From Bacteroidales bacterium UBA1077 (lineage in GTDB: Bacteria; Bacteroidota; Bacteroidia; Bacteroidales; UBA932), in NCBI GenBank assembly GCA_002314195.1, contig DCCQ01000123.1, positions 1-9,316 on the forward strand: DNA of 9,316 nucleotides. Reading direction: 5' to 3'. The notes beneath the pieces are model-generated. The model did no database searches. It was not told the DNA's origin and saw nothing but the letters and a program-made list of their open reading frames with translations. The translations under genes and the position numbers were made by a program. This document shows, piece after piece, positions 6,181-9,316 of this stretch (the first letter of the stretch is position 1; every line of letters begins with the position of its first letter).

Positions 6181-7365
6181 TCAGATCAGCTCACGGATGA
6201 TCTCATCGGAGGTGAAAAGGCGGTCCTCGGGGATGCGGATTCGTGTGCCTCGGATTATCAAAGCGCCTTCGCTCAAAAGAGCGTCAATGACGGAGCGGTC
6301 TGCCAATGAATATAATTCCGTGGTTTCAAGGCCTTTGTCTGTGCGGAGGGAAAGCATGATCCTCTCGACTCGGATGTCTTCCGGCGAGAGGGTCTCGAAA
6401 TTTCTTGAATATGTTGTATGATTCCAGCCCAGACTACCATCTGTATTTTTATTCGGTTCATTGTCCAGTCTCACGGTCGAAGTTCGGTGCGGAAGTTCCT
6501 GGCTGTTCCAGGAGCGGACATTGCCGGTCAAGGAATGGGCGCCGGGGCCGAGACCCACATACGGTACCCTGCGCCAGTAGGCACTGTTGTGGACGGCCTC
6601 GAAGCCGGGTTTTGCGAAATTGGAGATTTCGTAATGATGATAGCCGGACCGTCTCAGGCAACGGCACAAGATGTCGTACTGCCTGAGGCATTGTTCTTCG
6701 GTAGCCTCAACATAACGGCCGTCAGTGACCATCTTGGCGAGGGAGCTTCCCTCCTCTATTGACAGTTGATAGGCTGAAATGTGCTCAGGAGCAAGGTTCA
6801 AGGCCTTTTCGATCGTGCCTATCCATGTTTCGTCCGTCAACTGGGACAGACCAAAAATAAGGTCAATGCTGATGTTCCGGACTCCACATTCGCGAAGAAT
6901 CCGGAAGGCCTCAACGGCTCGCAGCGCGTCGTGTCTGCGATTCATCCAGCGGAGGATTCCGTCATTGAAAGACTGGACACCCATGCTGATTCGGTTCACG
7001 CCAAGGCCGACGAGTCCGCGGACATACTCGGGGCCCTTTTCCACAATGTCTTCGGGGTTCACCTCCATGTTGAATTCCTCGAACAGCGAGATCGTTTCGA
7101 CAGGCTCAGCGACCGATTTCACCACCTCAACAATGCGGGCCAAAACATCAAGAGGAAGCACCGATGGGGTGCCTCCTCCTATGTAGAGCGTGTTGACCGC
7201 ATCGTGAGCGGACATATTCAATGAAAGTTCCTCCTGACGGCTGTGGATCTCCGCAATGACGGCGTCAGCATATTCATTGAAAGTCTGCCCGCTCCGGCAT
7301 ATTTCCGAATAAAAGTCGCAGTAGGTGCAGAAACTGCCGCAGAAAGGAACGTGAATGTAGATCAC
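6181..7365 (-). CDS. hemW: HemW-like radical SAM protein (heme chaperone family)
   Basis: This 394-aa protein is a HemN/HemW-family radical SAM member. Its 4Fe-4S motif is Cys9-x3-Cys13-x2-Cys16 in PFCGSFCTYCDF. The fourth Cys (CxC) of the true coproporphyrinogen dehydrogenase HemN is absent, which favours HemW, a heme-binding chaperone. Other landmarks are YIGGGTPS at 61-68, MEVNPED at 100-106 and RISMGVQSF at 125-133. YEISNFAKPG at 245-254 is followed by HN and YW, and PYVGLGPGAHS at 268-278 completes the set. The start is GTG at 7365, placing the family's usual IYIHVPFC right after the initiator; no better ATG lies upstream. It begins 3 bp after the stop of the coiled-coil gene, so the two are probably co-transcribed and translationally coupled. 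A segment before MEVNPED (about residues 84-96) looks slightly longer than usual and contains a repeat-like word. It converges with the ATPase gene with no terminator visible between them. Confidence 0.92.
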   Translation of the reverse strand: MIYIHVPFCGSFCTYCDFYSEICRSGQTFNEYADAVIAEIHSRQEELSLNMSAHDAVNTLYIGGGTPSVLPLDVLARIVEVVKSVAEPVETISLFEEFNMEVNPEDIVEKGPEYVRGLVGLGVNRISMGVQSFNDGILRWMNRRHDALRAVEAFRILRECGVRNISIDLIFGLSQLTDETWIGTIEKALNLAPEHISAYQLSIEEGSSLAKMVTDGRYVEATEEQCLRQYDILCRCLRRSGYHHYEISNFAKPGFEAVHNSAYWRRVPYVGLGPGAHSLTGNVRSWNSQELPHRTSTVRLDNEPNKNTDGSLGWNHTTYSRNFETLSPEDIRVERIMLSLRTDKGLETTELYSLADRSVIDALLSEGALIIRGTRIRIPEDRLFTSDEIIRELI

Positions 7366-7368
7366 TGA

Positions 7369-8283
7369 CTATCGGAGCAACAATTCGGTCTTGCCGAGGA
7401 AAGCCTGAGAGGTGTAGGCCTCGACCGTGTAGATTCCGGCCTGGTAGGAAGGGATGTCGTTGAGGTAGATGCTCAGATCCACTTCCTTGCCCTCGTAATC
7501 AACCTGACGTGAAGCCGATGCGACCATCGTCTGACCATTGAAGGTGAACGAAGTCTGGGTGCTGTTGGTGAGGAGGATTCCGTCCGGATCCTTGACACGC
7601 AGATAGACTCTTACAGGTCCCTTAGGAGCCAGATCGTTCTCGACAAGGCTGAGGGACGCGAGAAGCCTTACCACCCTGCTGCTTCTGTCGGTAACCTTGT
7701 CGGAACCGTTGTAGGCAGCGACACTCAAGCCTCTGGACTTGATGACTGATCCGGCTGCCACCTGACCGGAAAGGTTCTCGACCTGCCCCTTGAGGTCAGC
7801 GTTCTCGGCACGGCTCTCGGCGGCCTCGCGACGGGCGGCGGCGGCATCGGCTGTAAGCTTGTGGTTCAATGTGTTGAGGGAATCAATCTGCACGATGTAG
7901 TTTCTCATGATGCTGCGCAGGGTTCCGAGTTCCTTCTCGTACTGACGCATCTTGCGGCGGTTCGTGGCCTCGGTCTTCTGGATTCTCTCTATCAGTTGGT
8001 TGACCTCCTCCTTTGATGAGTCCAACTGGCTGTTGATCGAAGCGTAGTCGGATGACAGGCTGTCATAGTCGCCCTTCAAGGCGATCATCTGCTGGGTAAG
8101 GTCATCCTTCTCAGCGTTAAGATCCTTTACAAGGCTGGACTTGGAGAACCAAATGTAGGCAAGTCCCGCGGCAAGAATCACCGCCACCGCCACAAGAATC
8201 CACATCGTCTTCTTGAGGCTTTCATTCTTTCTCTCCTGCTCTTCGCGCTCACGGCGCTCCTGGATAGGATCTATTTCTGCCAT
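7369..8283 (-). CDS. Membrane-anchored coiled-coil protein of unknown function
   Basis: I do not recognise a named family in this 304-aa protein. Residues 1-26 are highly charged and cytosolic in style (EIDPIQERREREEQERKNES). Residues 27-46 form a single membrane helix (MWILVAVAVILAAGLAYIWF). Residues about 50-178 are rich in Lys, Glu, Gln, Ser and Leu with heptad-like spacing, predicting a long coiled coil. Residues about 183-304 appear to be a beta-rich domain, with RVYLRVKDPDGILL at 225-238 and AGIYTVEAYTSQAFLG at 282-297. The orientation is probably N-in with the coiled coil and beta domain in the periplasm. It is the first gene of a probable two-gene unit with hemW, 3 bp apart, and has its own promoter at 8311-8318. 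A structural or envelope role is plausible but unproven. Confidence 0.85.
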   Translation of the reverse strand: MAEIDPIQERREREEQERKNESLKKTMWILVAVAVILAAGLAYIWFSKSSLVKDLNAEKDDLTQQMIALKGDYDSLSSDYASINSQLDSSKEEVNQLIERIQKTEATNRRKMRQYEKELGTLRSIMRNYIVQIDSLNTLNHKLTADAAAARREAAESRAENADLKGQVENLSGQVAAGSVIKSRGLSVAAYNGSDKVTDRSSRVVRLLASLSLVENDLAPKGPVRVYLRVKDPDGILLTNSTQTSFTFNGQTMVASASRQVDYEGKEVDLSIYLNDIPSYQAGIYTVEAYTSQAFLGKTELLLR

Positions 8284-8310
8284 AGTCTTTCGATTTAATG
8301 ATTAATGACA

Positions 8311-8318
8311 CAAAAATA
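8311..8318 (-). promoter_or_regulatory. Putative -7 element for the coiled-coil gene and hemW
   Basis: On the reverse strand this reads TATTTTTG, matching TAnnTTTG. It lies 27 bp before the ATG at 8283, and the leader would be roughly 20 nt. It is one half of a compact divergent promoter region with the element at 8333-8340. Confidence 0.45.
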
Positions 8319-8332
8319 ACAAAACTATTTCA

Positions 8333-8340
8333 TATCTTTG
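8333..8340 (+). promoter_or_regulatory. Putative -7 element for the small membrane protein gene
   Basis: TATCTTTG matches TAnnTTTG and lies 44 bp before the ATG at 8385. Because transcription would begin near 8347, the longer frame starting at 8298 could not be fully transcribed from it. This supports the shorter start. Confidence 0.55.
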
Positions 8341-8384
8341 CTTGGTCAGCAAAAATCAGACTATTACAAAAATCGGACTATTTT

Positions 8385-8855
8385 ATGAAATATTTTGTCA
8401 GAGCGGTCAAGTACTTTTTCTATTTCACAATCCTGTTTGTGGTCATCATGGCCGCGCTTGTGTTCCTCGGGGTTGTCAAGGCCGATGTCAGCCTGATGTT
8501 CCGCGATGGTTATAAGTCCCTGTGGCAGATTGCATTGCTGTTTGCGTTCGTGTCGGCTTTCTACCCAAGATTCGGCTTCATCAAAAGATCGGTCATGCTG
8601 AAAGGTGAATATTCCGACCTTCGTGGCGGGATTATTGAATTTATGGAGATGCGCGGCTACCGTCTCGAAAGCGAGAACGGCGAGAGCATGACTTTCCGCC
8701 TCCGCTCCAAGTTCAGTGCCTTGTTCAAGATGTTTGAGGACAGGATCACGATGACCCGGGAGCTCGGCGGTTTTGAGGTGGAAGGCCTTACCAAGGAGGT
8801 GGTGCGGATTGTCGGCGGACTGGAGTACAAGTTCCGCGCGCCGGACGAGGATTAG
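8385..8855 (+). CDS. Small two-helix membrane protein, function unknown
   Basis: The frame is open from an ATG at 8298, but I choose the ATG at 8385. A good -7 promoter element lies between the two, and the extra 29 residues (MINDTKITKLFHIFAW...) do not look like part of a domain. The 156-aa product starts MKYFVRAVKYFFYF and has two likely membrane helices, about residues 10-31 (YFFYFTILFVVIMAALVFLG) and 46-62 (SLWQIALLFAFVSAFYP). A soluble domain of about 85 residues follows, with GGIIEFMEMRGYRLESENG and a C-terminal KEVVRIVGGLEYKFRAPDED. The small size and the mixed charged tail resemble conserved Bacteroidales proteins of unknown function. It is divergent from the coiled-coil gene, and the DUF2007 gene follows 72 bp downstream. 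Confidence 0.75.
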   Translation: MKYFVRAVKYFFYFTILFVVIMAALVFLGVVKADVSLMFRDGYKSLWQIALLFAFVSAFYPRFGFIKRSVMLKGEYSDLRGGIIEFMEMRGYRLESENGESMTFRLRSKFSALFKMFEDRITMTRELGGFEVEGLTKEVVRIVGGLEYKFRAPDED

Positions 8856-8873
8856 AGTGATGACTATGCCAAC

Positions 8874-8891
8874 GTGGCTCTCCAAAGCCAC
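8874..8891. other. Short perfect hairpin between the membrane protein and DUF2007 genes
   Basis: GTGGCT at 8874-8879 pairs with AGCCAC at 8886-8891 around a 6-nt loop. No T-tract follows, so it is at best a weak terminator or an mRNA-processing or stability element. Confidence 0.35.
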
Positions 8892-8927
8892 CAAAGCATT
8901 AGCATAACCCTTTAATATTCAAAGATT

Positions 8928-9146
8928 ATGGCAGAAGAACTCAAGACTGTCGCGAAATTTGACAACGCGATGAGCGCCCACATTACCGCTGGCATGCTCA
9001 ATGAGAACGGCATCCCTGCCGCTGTGTTCGGGGAGAATTCCTCCTACGTTTCACTGAACTATGTTGATCCAGTCGAGGTCAAGGTCAACGCCGCCGACTA
9101 CGATGAAGCCATGGCCCTTTTGGCACAAGACAACAAGGCAGAGTAG
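8928..9146 (+). CDS. DUF2007-domain small protein (putative signal-transducing protein)
   Basis: This 72-aa protein fits the DUF2007 family (PF09413). Residues 5-28 (LKTVAKFDNAMSAHITAGML then NENG) form the beta-alpha opening in which a short helix precedes a turn. Residues 30-55 (PAAVFGENSSYVSLNYVDPV then EVKVNA) give the paired strands, and ADYDEAMALLAQ at 56-67 is the closing helix. The length is normal. DUF2007 proteins adopt a PII-like ferredoxin fold and are labelled putative signal-transducing, but no ligand is established. There is no signal peptide, so it is cytosolic. It lies on the same strand 72 bp after the small membrane protein gene, separated by a weak hairpin, so co-transcription is possible but not certain. 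Confidence 0.85.
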   Translation: MAEELKTVAKFDNAMSAHITAGMLNENGIPAAVFGENSSYVSLNYVDPVEVKVNAADYDEAMALLAQDNKAE

Positions 9147-9160
9147 CCTTCACCGAATAT

Positions 9161-9178
9161 GCTGACAGACTTGTCGGC
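9161..9178. terminator. Possible bidirectional hairpin between convergent genes
   Basis: GCTGACA at 9161-9167 pairs with TGTCGGC at 9172-9178 through one G-T wobble and a 4-nt loop. It lies between the DUF2007 stop (9146) and the stop of the convergent minus-strand gene (9197). AAAAA follows on the plus strand, but no T-tract follows in either direction of transcription, so terminator function is uncertain. Confidence 0.4.
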
Positions 9179-9196
9179 AAAAATATAAGATCAGGT

Positions 9197-9316
9197 TCAT
9201 TTGATCTTGCGGTAGAAAGTGCCGCTCTGCCCCTTAATGTGATATTCCTTGGTTGTGTTCCAGGTCTCGCCACTGTGGTAGATGCGGTTCTGGTCGCTTG
9301 TGCTGACATATTCATT
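9197..9316 (-). CDS. C-terminal end of an unrecognised protein, 5' part outside the window
   Basis: The reverse strand is open from the right edge to a TGA at 9197-9199, giving 39 residues: NEYVSTSDQNRIYHSGETWN then TTKEYHIKGQSGTFYRKIK. The composition (many Tyr, Thr, Ser and Lys, no hydrophobic core) looks like a genuine secreted or lipoprotein-type beta-rich tail, but I do not recognise a family. The competing frame on this strand, ending at 9085, overlaps the DUF2007 gene and has a shadow-like Arg/Thr/Ala composition, so this frame is preferred. The convergent layout with DUF2007 and the hairpin between the stops support it. Confidence 0.65.
   Translation of the reverse strand, partial: NEYVSTSDQNRIYHSGETWNTTKEYHIKGQSGTFYRKIK

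Noticed and set aside
6273..6461. A foreign insertion in the HemW C-terminal part (residues about 288-325, AT-richer DNA)
   Set aside because: The spacing between the conserved GAHS/WN segment and the LSLRT segment is about that expected from HemW proteins I recall, so no insertion is needed.

Overview
The window looks like chromosomal DNA from a member of the Bacteroidales. The evidence is the Bacteroidetes-type -7 promoter word (TAnnTTTG) in front of several genes, the near absence of strong Shine-Dalgarno sites, and the gene families present: a PDDEXK (Rpn-type) transposase-like nuclease, a Big_2/LRR_5 surface-protein relic, HemW, a DUF2007 protein and an archaeal-type ATPase. I cannot name the genus.

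The left half (1-5030) is an accessory, decaying region. It opens with the 5' part of an Rpn/PDDEXK nuclease gene on the minus strand that runs off the left edge. The first ~155 bp of that gene plus ~425 bp upstream recur as a diverged direct repeat at 3833-4411. In that second copy the nuclease gene is cut off after about 52 codons. Between the two copies lie two secreted enzymes in an operon: an endonuclease/exonuclease/phosphatase-fold hydrolase and a beta-lactamase-fold serine hydrolase. They are transcribed rightward from a likely promoter at 1586-1593. To the right of the second repeat is a frameshifted minus-strand relic of a Big_2 plus BspA-like leucine-rich-repeat surface protein.

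A Walker-type ATPase (5038-6165) follows. Its TATATTTG promoter is preceded by a perfect 14-bp tandem repeat. It converges on the more core-like right half. There, minus-strand hemW (GTG start) sits 3 bp behind a gene for a membrane-anchored coiled-coil protein. A short divergent promoter region then drives, on the plus strand, a small two-helix membrane protein (its start is corrected here to 8385) and, further on, a 72-aa DUF2007 protein. The window ends in the last 39 codons of an unrecognised minus-strand gene.

No rRNA, tRNA or CRISPR array was seen. I do not see a clear new multi-gene system. The most notable features are the repeated Rpn 5' module flanking the hydrolase operon, the surface-protein relic, and the duplicated 14-mer at the ATPase promoter.
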